Source: Alphaproteobacteria bacterium HT1-32 (GTDB taxonomy: Bacteria; Pseudomonadota; Alphaproteobacteria; Rhodospirillales; HT1-32). From it: DNA of 64,000 nt. Made by a program: the position numbers and the translations under genes. The notes under the pieces are model-generated. The model had not been told where the DNA came from, ran no database searches, and was given only the letters and a program-made list of their open reading frames with translations. This document shows, piece after piece, positions 1 to 8,590 of the stretch; position 1 is the first letter of the stretch; each line of letters starts with the position of its first letter. The DNA is taken from the NCBI GenBank assembly GCA_009649675.1, contig WJPL01000003.1:62001-126000 (forward strand), read 5' to 3'.

Positions 1-13
1 CGCCCGCCCCCGG

Positions 14-181
14 TCAGACGCCCCGCCGGTTCCGGTTCGGGTCAGAATTGATACAGATTACGGAATACTCATGGCCCACCTCACAGGCTACACGCTCAAC
101 GGTGAGACTGTAGGCGCCAGGGGCCTCGACGACTAACCTGTCTGACGACCGGGACCGGTTTTCAGAACATCCGGCAGCCAT
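14..181 (-). CDS. possible 55-residue ORF overlapping the end of the next gene
   Basis: A short minus-strand frame starts with ATG at 179-181 and stops with TGA at 14-16. Its middle part reads like ordinary protein (SLTVERVACEVGHEYSVICI) and is not obviously low complexity. It overlaps the last 49 bases of the 88-residue gene upstream in another frame. It could be a tiny gene, the out-of-frame tail of that neighbour after a frameshift, or chance. I recognise no family. Confidence 0.2.
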   Translation of the reverse strand: MAAGCSENRSRSSDRLVVEAPGAYSLTVERVACEVGHEYSVICINSDPNRNRRGV

Positions 182-399
182 CCGATGACATCAGACGCGG
201 CAGACAGGGCTTCGGTTTCAGTCCTGAAAACCCTGTCAGACCAATACCCAACCGGGAACCACCCTGAAGGGTCTTCCACATCCCGACGGTATTCCTGAAA
301 CCCTGTCGACCCGTCTTCGCGGACAAACAGGTCGACGCATAGCTCTCCATGCGGGGCGTTGATTGATTCCGTAACCCGCCCGGGTTTGGGCCTGCTCAT
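133..399 (-). CDS. hypothetical protein, 88 residues
   Basis: Small soluble protein of unknown function with no signal peptide or membrane segment. The central part (residues about 20-60) is acidic and aromatic, with WFPVGYW as its most distinctive run. The ATG overlaps the stop of the large coiled-coil gene upstream in an ATGA junction, which indicates translational coupling and is the main support for it being real. Both would be transcribed together from the promoter near 3.9 kb. The C-terminus is rich in Gly and Arg, and a second open frame continues immediately beyond it, so a frameshifted longer protein cannot be excluded. I recognise no family. Confidence 0.55.
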   Translation of the reverse strand: MSRPKPGRVTESINAPHGELCVDLFVREDGSTGFQEYRRDVEDPSGWFPVGYWSDRVFRTETEALSAASDVIGWLPDVLKTGPGRQTG

Positions 400-3300
400 T
401 CTTCAAGTGCATGGGTCAGCAGGGCATAGAGCTTACCGGGATCAGAGCCGAAGAAGATCGGACCCAGCAGTTCATCGCGACCGGTTCCCTGAGACAGCTT
501 CGCCAGTTCCTCGAACTCAAGCCGGTAGCGATCAATAGCTTCACGGAAATTCACGTCGGTCTGATACTTCTTCTTGATCGCAGGCAGGCGGTATTTCTCC
601 CGCATGGTGATGATGCGGCGGATAAAGACACTGGTGTCTCCTGCGTAATAACGATCCCAGGTCTTGTCATCCACATCGCGTTCAAACATCCGGGCCAGGT
701 CGACCGCGAGGGCGTTCAGTGTCTCGATGATGAAACTTGCCTGACGCATGGCCGATTGCAGCGATTCAACCCGTCGTTTTTCACCCATGACATCAAGCTG
801 GGTCTGCGCCCCTGATGATGCCTCGATAAGCGCGTTCGCCTGCTCTTCAAAGGCAACAACCATACGCTTGGTCTGATCCGACACCTGTGCCGAAATTCTC
901 TGCAACCGGTCCGCACCCTGTCGTGTGGTGTCCGACCAGTTGGTTGCACTCAGGATTGCCAGATCAGAAGCGTCTTTCAGTGATTTCGTCTGTGCCTCGA
1001 TCATCGCATGGGTTTCACGACCTGTATTGGAAGACGCCTCATAAATCGCCTTCAGTTTCTCGGCAAACATCCGCAGACGGTCACCCGCCTGCACAATGGC
1101 CTCTACCGACTGGTTGGAATCGCCGCGAATTGTTGCCGCCTTGGTAACAAACTCGTCTGCGGCACCCTTGATTTCCTTGCTGGTTGTCGCAGCGCCATCA
1201 CGCAAAGCCTTGCGTTCATCAGCAATCGCCCGCGAGGCACGGCTGATATCCTCGCCGGCACGCTTTGCAGATTCACCAACATCACTGAGAATTTTGATCA
1301 GGTCGTTTCCACCGCCTGTCACATGCTCTGCGGCATAGCTTGTTGCTTCCGCGACATTCTGAATGGAATCGGCAAGTGCTGACACGCGGTCAGTCGTCTC
1401 ACCTGAAATTTCAGAGAGCTGTTCAATACGTTCATGCACTGATCCGGCAACACCGGACAGGCGGGCATCGGTTTCCTCGGACAGCAGCGACAGCATCTTG
1501 CACTGTTCACGGAACGACTGGGACACATCTTCCAGACGGGCCGCCGCCTGTTCCGCATTCCGGCTGACAGCCTGCTCACCAAACCGAAGCAATTCGCTGA
1601 CCGAGGTCAGCCTGTCCGAGGCATTCTCAGTAACAGTCTCCACGGCTTTCAGCTGGCCGGACAGGCCTTCACCAAGCAGCTTCAGGCTGTCATTGCTGTC
1701 TCGCGAAACCGAACCGATCTCCTCGGCTTTCTGCTTCAGGGCTGTAAAGGCCGTCTGAATATCGTTCACGACTTCCTGTGACGCATGACCAAGCAGGGTC
1801 TTGCCATCGGTGAACATGCGGGTCGCCAGATCCATACGACCATTCGCGTCCTCTACGGCCCTGTTGAGGGCGCCCGAACTGTCGCGCAGCGTTTCACTGA
1901 CCCGTTTGATGGAGGCTGTCCCGCCTTCCGAGCGGGCAGAAATTTCGGCTTCCCGATCAGCAAGGGCTTCCGAAACCGACCTCAACCGGTTGATCGCTTC
2001 TTCTGCCGCGGCATTCAGGCTGGAAAGCTGGTTCGACATCAGGGCCCCGGTCTCGCGCATCCGGGTAGAAGCCGTATCAGAGGCGTCATCAATAGCTTCT
2101 GCCTGAGCCTCAAGACCGTTGCGCGCATCCGCCGCATGGGTCGCAACCTGTTTGGCAATCAGGATCAGCCCCTGAGAGTAGCTGTCGATCATGCCGCCGA
2201 CTTCCTTGACACGATTGGCCACCCGGTCAGCGGTTTCAGACAGGGTTCGCGTCTGCTGAGTGGTCGCCTTGTCCGCAATATTGGTTTGTGTAACGAGGGT
2301 GACCGAGATTTTCTCAAGATCCTGCGCAACAGAGGAAATTGCTTCACGAGCTCCAATTGCCTGCGCCTCAAAGGCGATGGCGGCCTTGGAAATTCGCGTT
2401 GTTTCCTCACGAAGCAGGGCAGCCGCAGCTTCCGCACCTTCCTTGGCACCTGCAACAGACCGGTCGAGCACCTCGGACTCACGCCGGAAGGCTGTTCCGA
2501 CTGTCGTTATGTCAGAATTGAACTTCTGCGCCTTTGCAGAGGCTGCGGCAGACTGGCGTTGCAGGGCGTCGCCGACATCCTCTATCCGGTTCTTGGCCGA
2601 TGCCGCTCCTTCGCTCAGAACCGCAATCTGTTTCCGGAATCCCATCTCCAGGGCTTCCATCGCTTCGGTCGTACGATTGGCTGCCAGATCGAATTCCTTG
2701 GTCTGGGCTTCGACCGATGCCTGTACGCTTTTCGCGCGCAGGGCAACCTGATCGGATTTCTCGCCCAGCATGTCCACCTGTGCTTCAAGAGCGCGGGAAA
2801 TGTCGCGGGTACGGGATTCAGTCGTTTCCGTCGCACTGGCCAGCAGGCTGGTATGCTGGACCAGTACTTCTGTAACCCGTTCAGCCCGTTCCTCAGCCAT
2901 ATCGGCAGAGGCAGACGCCTGTTCGAACTGGCGCTTCAGGGATTGTTCAATCTCGCGGGCACGGTCAGCGGTTTCTGCTGCCAGTTCCGTGAGGGATGAC
3001 GCACGGGCAGCCATGTCCGTATCGAGATGCCCGGCACGCTTCGCAAACACTTCAAGGTCAGCAGTCAGCCGCTCAGAAGCTGTCCGCAATTCACCGACTG
3101 CCTGTTCTGTCCGTTCCAGAACCTGCCGGTTGGCCTGACCGATATGGTCGACGGTGCTGACCATCAGCTTCTCTGCCTTTTCGGCAGAGGCTGCGGCTTT
3201 GTCGGTCGCCCGGACCGCGTCTTCGGCAACGGCTTTCAGGGTGTCGCTGATCGCCAGAGCCCGTTTGCCACCTTCACCGGCTTTCTCCAGATGGGTATCC

Positions 3301-3917
3301 AGCGACTTCGCAGCTTTTCCGGACCTGACATCAATCTGATCGGTCAGCGTGGCCAGATCCTGCAATTTCGATCCAAGTGCTGCATGCAGGGCACTTGCCT
3401 TGTTGACGGCAGAATTGGTTGCATCTTCCAGCATCTCGGCCTGACGCCGGAGTGATTCTTCAATCTCGCGGACGCGGGTTTCCGCGAACTCTTCGGGATA
3501 GGTGAGGCGTTGCAGATGATGTTCCAGACGCTCGGTCATCCGCTGCAGTTTACGCCCGCGCTCCAGATAACCGACTGTCAGCCAGATCAGGGCGAGCGGT
3601 GTCGAAAAGGCAGCACCCGCAGTCAGCAATTCGACGGTCTGAAAGGCGGGTAGCAGGCTCCAGCCAACTTCCAGTGTGATGTAATAACAGCAGATTCCAA
3701 CCCAGCTCAGGCTGAGCAACAACCCGGTACGGGTCAGCAGCCGGTTTGGTTTTTCCTTCGGAATATCGTCGATCAGCGGGGTTGTTTTGCGATCATAGAT
3801 GGGGGTCTTCGTCCGCGGCACCTGCACATCGGTCAGGGGCGAGGGTTGCCGGTTGGTCTTGCCATCCAGCCCAAGTTCGACAGCGAAGTTATCCGTACTG
3901 CCGGACCGATCAGCCAT
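396..3917 (-). CDS. large membrane-anchored coiled-coil protein, TipN-like architecture
   Basis: 1,173-residue protein. A polar N-terminal region of about 60 residues is followed by two hydrophobic segments (about 61-85 and 94-117), then about 940 residues that are almost wholly helical and rich in Ala, Glu, Arg and Ser, with repeated SASA/VSEAL-type heptads typical of coiled coils. The last 100 residues look globular (residues 1,070-1,173, ending KLYALLTHALEE). Two N-terminal membrane segments followed by a long coiled coil is the plan of the alphaproteobacterial polarity factor TipN of Caulobacter (about 880 residues). A role as a membrane-anchored polar scaffold is an inference from architecture only. 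The start has a good Shine-Dalgarno (GGGAGAG). The stop overlaps the start of the 88-residue gene. Alternatives are a chemoreceptor-like or KfrA-like filament protein. There is no HAMP domain and no recognisable MCP signalling tip. Confidence 0.8.
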   Translation of the reverse strand: MADRSGSTDNFAVELGLDGKTNRQPSPLTDVQVPRTKTPIYDRKTTPLIDDIPKEKPNRLLTRTGLLLSLSWVGICCYYITLEVGWSLLPAFQTVELLTAGAAFSTPLALIWLTVGYLERGRKLQRMTERLEHHLQRLTYPEEFAETRVREIEESLRRQAEMLEDATNSAVNKASALHAALGSKLQDLATLTDQIDVRSGKAAKSLDTHLEKAGEGGKRALAISDTLKAVAEDAVRATDKAAASAEKAEKLMVSTVDHIGQANRQVLERTEQAVGELRTASERLTADLEVFAKRAGHLDTDMAARASSLTELAAETADRAREIEQSLKRQFEQASASADMAEERAERVTEVLVQHTSLLASATETTESRTRDISRALEAQVDMLGEKSDQVALRAKSVQASVEAQTKEFDLAANRTTEAMEALEMGFRKQIAVLSEGAASAKNRIEDVGDALQRQSAAASAKAQKFNSDITTVGTAFRRESEVLDRSVAGAKEGAEAAAALLREETTRISKAAIAFEAQAIGAREAISSVAQDLEKISVTLVTQTNIADKATTQQTRTLSETADRVANRVKEVGGMIDSYSQGLILIAKQVATHAADARNGLEAQAEAIDDASDTASTRMRETGALMSNQLSSLNAAAEEAINRLRSVSEALADREAEISARSEGGTASIKRVSETLRDSSGALNRAVEDANGRMDLATRMFTDGKTLLGHASQEVVNDIQTAFTALKQKAEEIGSVSRDSNDSLKLLGEGLSGQLKAVETVTENASDRLTSVSELLRFGEQAVSRNAEQAAARLEDVSQSFREQCKMLSLLSEETDARLSGVAGSVHERIEQLSEISGETTDRVSALADSIQNVAEATSYAAEHVTGGGNDLIKILSDVGESAKRAGEDISRASRAIADERKALRDGAATTSKEIKGAADEFVTKAATIRGDSNQSVEAIVQAGDRLRMFAEKLKAIYEASSNTGRETHAMIEAQTKSLKDASDLAILSATNWSDTTRQGADRLQRISAQVSDQTKRMVVAFEEQANALIEASSGAQTQLDVMGEKRRVESLQSAMRQASFIIETLNALAVDLARMFERDVDDKTWDRYYAGDTSVFIRRIITMREKYRLPAIKKKYQTDVNFREAIDRYRLEFEELAKLSQGTGRDELLGPIFFGSDPGKLYALLTHALEE

Positions 3918-4359
3918 GTAGTCTCTCCCGATGATGTCGCTGCGTAATCCCCATTGTCACAGACTAGGGAAAACCGTGTGAGGGTCAAAGCCGTTTCAGC
4001 CATGCCCGGTCTGGCAGGACGAAGACGGGGGCGGGGCATTCCTGATATAGTCTCTGAAATGCCCGATATTGACGGAGATGACCGGGTGTAAATCAGCATG
4101 TCTTTGCCCGACAGAAAGCCGGTCAGGGTTGCCCGCGTGACCGCCGGAAATCCCGATATCAGTGCCATTATGAACAGCAGCATTCCTGCGGATCGTATCT
4201 CCGGCAATCTGAACGTCCGGGCTCCGTCAGACCAGGGGGAAGAAAAACGAGACCCAGAGTTTGTTACCCGGCGGCACCAAAAATCATTAACATTTTGTAA
4301 ATTATTGAAATCAGTGAGATTGTTATGGGTAGCAGCAGAACAGATGGCTACCCCGGCAG
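3918..4359. other. 442-base divergent intergenic region, no convincing gene
   Basis: Separates the minus-strand coiled-coil gene from the plus-strand chimera gene. Short frames on both strands have unconvincing composition. The part at about 4270-4330 is distinctly AT-rich and is the likeliest promoter area for the plus-strand gene. I could not fix a -35/-10 pair with confidence and see no strong hairpin. Confidence 0.5.
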
Positions 4360-6537
4360 ATGAAGTTCACGGACCAGACAGTCGCCTTACTGAAATCCCG
4401 ATCCACCCGTTTTGAAGTCTGGGGTGATGAGACACCGGGCTTCGGGTTACGTGTTGCCCCGAGCGGACGAAAATCCTGGATATATCTGTACCGCCATGAA
4501 GGGCGGGCGCGCAGACTGACGCTGGGTGCCTTTCCGGAACTTTCATCTGCTGCAGCCCAGAACCTTTATGAGATTGCACGAGACGTTCTGACCGCCGGAG
4601 GGGATCCGGCAGAATCTGATCTTTCAGCTCTTGCTGCTGCTCCGAAAGCTGAGCAACCGCAAGAACAGCGGCGACTCGGGCGGCCTGCACGGAGACGACC
4701 AAAGGCGGTGCGACAGCCGGAAGAGTATGAGGACGGGGAAGAAGACGAGCCGCTTTATTCGACAGACGACGCCATCAGCGAATCCATCGATGAAGACGGT
4801 GTCCTTGAATATTTCGAAGATGATGAAGACGAAGATGATGATCCGGACAGCATAAGCCGGGCACATTACGAGAGGCGCTTGCGGGCGATACAGGAAGAGT
4901 GGGCAGCCGCCCGCCGTGACATGCGGCTGATCGATCGCCTGATGCCCCCGATGCCGCCACCGGAAGCCCCGGACATTCCACTGTCCGCCATGAAAGCCCA
5001 GCACGACAAGGTTTCAAACACCATATCGAAAACCTTCAATATTCTGGGGCTGGCCAGCCTGTTCTTTGTCATTACGCTGGCTGCGCCGGATGTCAGTTTC
5101 ATGGCCGCAGATGCCAGGGTGCAGATGCCGGTGATGAACTTTGCCATATCCTTTGACGCATTTCTTCTGATCGGACCAATCCTTCTGGTCGCCCTGACCA
5201 TCTATCTGCATATCTTCATCCGGCATCAGCGACGGTTTTCCGCCATTCCGCAGGAACAGCAACTGCCGACGATTTTCAATATCAGCGACGGCGCGCCAAG
5301 CCTGATCACCTGGGTGCTGTTCTACTGGATGCCGCCGGCCATTCTGGCCGTCTTTGCCTATCGTGCGATGCCGCGTCCGCTGATGGGGCCGGTCATGCTG
5401 GAACTGACAATCATCATGGCTGCCGGCCTGCTGTTTCTGCAGGGGCGGCGCTGTCATCCGAGCCGCCGGCGCTGGGCGGTTCCCGTCCTGTCAGCCAGTA
5501 TGACCGGACTGATCATGTTTGGGCTGTATTCCGGCTTTGTTGAAATCCCGTTTCACCGTGATCTCTACCTGTTCCGTGGCGATCTGACCGAAAAGGATCT
5601 TCGGGGCTTCGATCTGAAGAATGCCTATCTGAAGGAAGCCAAGCTGGATCGTGCAAACCTTCAGGGAGCGCGGCTGGACGATTCCAATATGTCGCTGACG
5701 AGTTTTACCGGGGCTGACCTGCGGGATACCAATCTGCGGGATTCAGATGCCCGTGCGGCAAATTTTGAGAATGCCAATCTGGAGAATTCCGACCTCAGTG
5801 GTGCCGACCTTCGTAATGCCACCCTCACAGACACCAATTTCGCCTTCGCAAACCTGTTTGAGACGAAACTGGAAGGAGCTGTTTTCTACCCTGACGGCCT
5901 GAAGCAGGCCTGTAACTGGGCACTGGCCGATTACGGTGCCGCGCCGCCGGGTTACCTCGGTCTGCCCGAGGATATAAAAGAACGGGTCGCACAGCTGGAT
6001 TTCAGTGAAGCCGTTTTTGATGACACCAGATTCTGCCGCGCCAACCTCCGGCGTGCCTCTCTCGACAAGTCGAGTTTTCATCGCGGGCTTGCGGATCAGG
6101 CCAATCTGCGTGAACTGAGCGCAAACGGTCTGCTGGCCACCAATGCAAGCTTTGTCGGGTCAGACCTTCGGAACAGCTCTTTCGTTGATGCGCATCTCAG
6201 CGCTACAGATTTTTCAGACTCAAACCTTACAGAGGCAACCTTCCGGCGGGCTGATCTGCAGTCCACCCTGTTCAGGAAGGCGAAGATCCGTAACGGGCGG
6301 TTTGTCGGTGCTGACCTGACCCGCGCAGATTTCATTGATGCCGATCTGAGTGAAGTCTCGTTCCGTGGTGCCAATCTCGATCAGACCGATTTTACGGATG
6401 CCGTGATGATTGAGGCCGACCTGCGGGGATCCCGCGGGCTGACCTGCAACCAGCTGGTTCTGGCGCGGGACTGGGAACTGACACTTCGGGATGAAGTGCT
6501 GGCCTGCGGTGCGCAAATACCTTCAGGAACCGATTAA
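4360..6537 (+). CDS. integrase arm-binding domain (DUF4102) fused to a membrane pentapeptide-repeat protein
   Basis: 725 residues in four parts. Residues 1-85 closely match the N-terminal arm-type DNA-binding domain of tyrosine recombinases (DUF4102), with the sequence GDETPGFGLRVAPSGRKSW and then RRLTLGAFPELS. Residues about 95-175 are a charged linker with a basic GRPARRRPK stretch and then a strongly acidic run. Residues about 228-392 hold about five hydrophobic segments. Residues about 400-510 and 555-715 are pentapeptide repeats of the A(D/N)LXX type, which fold as a right-handed beta helix. No recombinase catalytic domain (R-H-R-Y) follows, so this is not an integrase. The gene is open over its full length, with the pieces in one frame. 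It is monocistronic, between a divergent gene and a convergent one. Function unknown; a DNA-contacting or regulatory membrane protein is only a guess. Confidence 0.85.
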   Translation: MKFTDQTVALLKSRSTRFEVWGDETPGFGLRVAPSGRKSWIYLYRHEGRARRLTLGAFPELSSAAAQNLYEIARDVLTAGGDPAESDLSALAAAPKAEQPQEQRRLGRPARRRPKAVRQPEEYEDGEEDEPLYSTDDAISESIDEDGVLEYFEDDEDEDDDPDSISRAHYERRLRAIQEEWAAARRDMRLIDRLMPPMPPPEAPDIPLSAMKAQHDKVSNTISKTFNILGLASLFFVITLAAPDVSFMAADARVQMPVMNFAISFDAFLLIGPILLVALTIYLHIFIRHQRRFSAIPQEQQLPTIFNISDGAPSLITWVLFYWMPPAILAVFAYRAMPRPLMGPVMLELTIIMAAGLLFLQGRRCHPSRRRWAVPVLSASMTGLIMFGLYSGFVEIPFHRDLYLFRGDLTEKDLRGFDLKNAYLKEAKLDRANLQGARLDDSNMSLTSFTGADLRDTNLRDSDARAANFENANLENSDLSGADLRNATLTDTNFAFANLFETKLEGAVFYPDGLKQACNWALADYGAAPPGYLGLPEDIKERVAQLDFSEAVFDDTRFCRANLRRASLDKSSFHRGLADQANLRELSANGLLATNASFVGSDLRNSSFVDAHLSATDFSDSNLTEATFRRADLQSTLFRKAKIRNGRFVGADLTRADFIDADLSEVSFRGANLDQTDFTDAVMIEADLRGSRGLTCNQLVLARDWELTLRDEVLACGAQIPSGTD

Positions 6538-6548
6538 CGCCCGGTGTT

Positions 6549-7478
6549 TCAGCCTCGCCAGGGGGAAGGGGCGTCCGTATCGACAGCAGAGGCTGTTGCT
6601 GCCGGAAATTCACCCTTCACCGCAAGCCGAAGCAAGGCTTCAAAGCGGTCTGCAATCAGATCGCGTTTATACCGCCCAGCCACTTCCTCTCGGGGCAGGA
6701 CAGCGGTAGGCGGGAAGGCCCTGGCCGCAAAATCCGGCAAGACAACAGCATCCCAGACATTCAGGCTCTGGCCACCATGCGGTGCCCGCCCGCAAAAGAT
6801 GCTGTAAATCGGAATACCTTCCGGATCCGGCTTGCAGAAACGCGCATTGAGTTCCGGTCCCACACGTTCAATCACCATGGCATAGGCACCGGCATCGCGG
6901 AGTCGGCGAGCGAGCGAGAACAGGGTCTCACATTCCTCCGCCGTTTTACCGTAGCGCCGGTTCACCGCTTTCTGTGGCGTATATCCGATATGTCCGAGAA
7001 CCGGAATGCCTTCAGCGTGCAGGGCGGCCACAATCGGTAACAGAGCATCATCATGCACTTCCACCTTCACACTGTCCGCACCATCAGAAAGGAAATTACG
7101 GGCAGCCTTCAAAGCGGCCTCAATGCTGTCCAGTGTACCTTCCGGCATATCGGCAATCAGGAAGGGGCGGTTGTCGGTCTTGAATCCAGCATCGCGTTCG
7201 CGGGCCACATCCCGGACAAGACCGCGCAGGGTTTCCAGAAACGGTCCGCGTTCATCCGGATCAAGATTGGTGGAGCTGCGGCCAAGATGCGTCATCAGAT
7301 AGGAGTCAGCGACCATCAGGCTCTCAACCCCCCGAAACCAGCTTTGTCCTTCGACGCTGGCCGAGGCCCGGGCAACAGCTGCTGCCTCATCACCGGTGTA
7401 GAGATTTACCTTGATGCCAGTTGAATCCGGATCAAGCCGAAGCTGCGTCATGCGACGCTGAATGTCTGACAGGTTCAT
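6549..7478 (-). CDS. divergent ketopantoate hydroxymethyltransferase (PanB)-like protein
   Basis: 309 residues with the order of motifs of the PanB TIM barrel. An ADS motif stands where PanB has GDS. These follow: LIADMPEGT, VKVEVHDD (metal and substrate region), GIPVLGHIGYTPQ, VIERVGPEL with the glutamate matching the catalytic base, and a late GGQSLNVWD. PanB normally transfers a hydroxymethyl group from methylene-tetrahydrofolate to 2-oxoisovalerate in pantothenate synthesis. This copy departs from PanB in the first motif and in the IGIGAG loop, here SIFCGRAPHG. It is also the last gene of a sensor/transporter operon, 11 bases after the binding-protein gene, so a different substrate is likely. 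Real family membership is fairly secure; the exact reaction is not. Confidence 0.75.
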   Translation of the reverse strand: MNLSDIQRRMTQLRLDPDSTGIKVNLYTGDEAAAVARASASVEGQSWFRGVESLMVADSYLMTHLGRSSTNLDPDERGPFLETLRGLVRDVARERDAGFKTDNRPFLIADMPEGTLDSIEAALKAARNFLSDGADSVKVEVHDDALLPIVAALHAEGIPVLGHIGYTPQKAVNRRYGKTAEECETLFSLARRLRDAGAYAMVIERVGPELNARFCKPDPEGIPIYSIFCGRAPHGGQSLNVWDAVVLPDFAARAFPPTAVLPREEVAGRYKRDLIADRFEALLRLAVKGEFPAATASAVDTDAPSPWRG

Positions 7479-7489
7479 AAGCCGGGTGA

Positions 7490-8590
7490 TTAACTGCCCC
7501 CGGCAGCCGGCACAAACTGTTTTGCATCTTCTATCGGGTCAGTAATCTCGGCAATCTTCAGAATATCCATAGGGGGATAGAGCCGAAGAGCGGCTGCAAC
7601 ATTCATATTCAGCACCAGCGAAAACCGGCTGAGATATTCGATGGGAATATCTTCCGGCCGCTGACGGTTGACCAGAATGCGCTCGGCCTGATGTCCGGTA
7701 AGGCGGCCGATATTGTAATACCGGCTGATCAGGCCCATCAGAACATGCGATGGTTTGTCTTCTTCCTGATCAAGAGACCCTTCAGCGGCACCAAATACCG
7801 GCACACCATATTTGAGAGCTTCTCGGGACAGGTGATGACGATGCCGGGACATGAAGGAATCAGGCGGGATATAGATGAAATCGGGCTTCCATGCGCTGAC
7901 TTCCGCAACCAGGTCAGGCACACTTTCCTTGATGGGTTCGCCTTTGTCGTCCAGCGGGGCTGCAAGGACCAGAATTTCAAAGGCCATGCGTTTGGAAAGA
8001 TCCTTGAGGGCATCAACTGCCAGACGGGAATTTGATTCCTTGCGGTTATACAGAACTGCCAGCTTATTGAAGGATCGGTATTGCGCCATTGCCTTCAACT
8101 GGGCTTCTTCCGGCACCAAATAGAATGATCCCGTAATATTCCGCCGGGAAGTCTGCGCATCCGTCACCAGCCCGGAGCCAATAGGCTGCGATACGTTGGC
8201 GAAAACTGCCGGAATGTCCGTGATGTGCTTTTCCGGATCAACCTCAGCTTCCTTACCCAGAATGGCCAGTGAAACACCGGTTCCCCACGTGTAGACAAGA
8301 TCAGGCTTCAGGGATTTGATTTCAGCGACAAATTCCGGAAATTTCGAACTGTCCCGGTTGGCGTCACGCCGGATCAGGTCAACGCTGATATTTCGTTCCC
8401 TGAAATAATCGGCGAATCCGCGGTCCGTATCCGTCTCCCCCCGCCAGGTCACCATATAGATGCGGAAGGGTTTGCCATCGTTATCAATGACCCGCCGTTC
8501 CTGTGCTGCCAGGGAATGTGGCATAAAAAGAGAAGCCAGCGTCAACGCAGCGGCAGCAATACCGGTAACCGCCCTGAAAGGGGCCATCAT
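7490..8590 (-). CDS. periplasmic substrate-binding protein, ABC_sub_bind type
   Basis: 366 residues with an N-terminal signal peptide (hydrophobic core AAAALTLASLFMPHSLAAQ, cleavage near residue 29). The mature part resembles the PF04392-type periplasmic binding proteins. It has two alternating alpha/beta lobes, with KPDLVYTWGTGVSLAILG in the first lobe, KLAVLYNRKES at the hinge and KPDFIYIPPDSF in the second lobe. Such proteins usually serve ABC importers, but no permease or ATPase is adjacent. The upstream gene is instead a sensor-MFS fusion, and the ATG here overlaps its stop. The protein may therefore deliver a ligand to, or sense it for, the membrane partner. Start choice is between two consecutive ATG codons. 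Confidence 0.8.
   Translation of the reverse strand: MMAPFRAVTGIAAAALTLASLFMPHSLAAQERRVIDNDGKPFRIYMVTWRGETDTDRGFADYFRERNISVDLIRRDANRDSSKFPEFVAEIKSLKPDLVYTWGTGVSLAILGKEAEVDPEKHITDIPAVFANVSQPIGSGLVTDAQTSRRNITGSFYLVPEEAQLKAMAQYRSFNKLAVLYNRKESNSRLAVDALKDLSKRMAFEILVLAAPLDDKGEPIKESVPDLVAEVSAWKPDFIYIPPDSFMSRHRHHLSREALKYGVPVFGAAEGSLDQEEDKPSHVLMGLISRYYNIGRLTGHQAERILVNRQRPEDIPIEYLSRFSLVLNMNVAAALRLYPPMDILKIAEITDPIEDAKQFVPAAGGS

Noticed and set aside
1785-2999. 404-codon plus-strand open frame inside the coiled-coil gene
   Set aside because: It is a shadow of the minus-strand gene, caused by its biased codon use. The translated sequence has Arg/Cys/Phe-rich low-quality composition and no family features.
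4098-4415. 105-codon frame in the divergent region
   Set aside because: Composition is unlike protein, it overlaps the DUF4102 start, and no ribosome site or family is visible.
4360-4620. Prophage or island integrase
   Set aside because: Only the arm-binding domain is present. There is no recombinase catalytic domain, no tRNA, no attachment-site repeats and no phage genes nearby.
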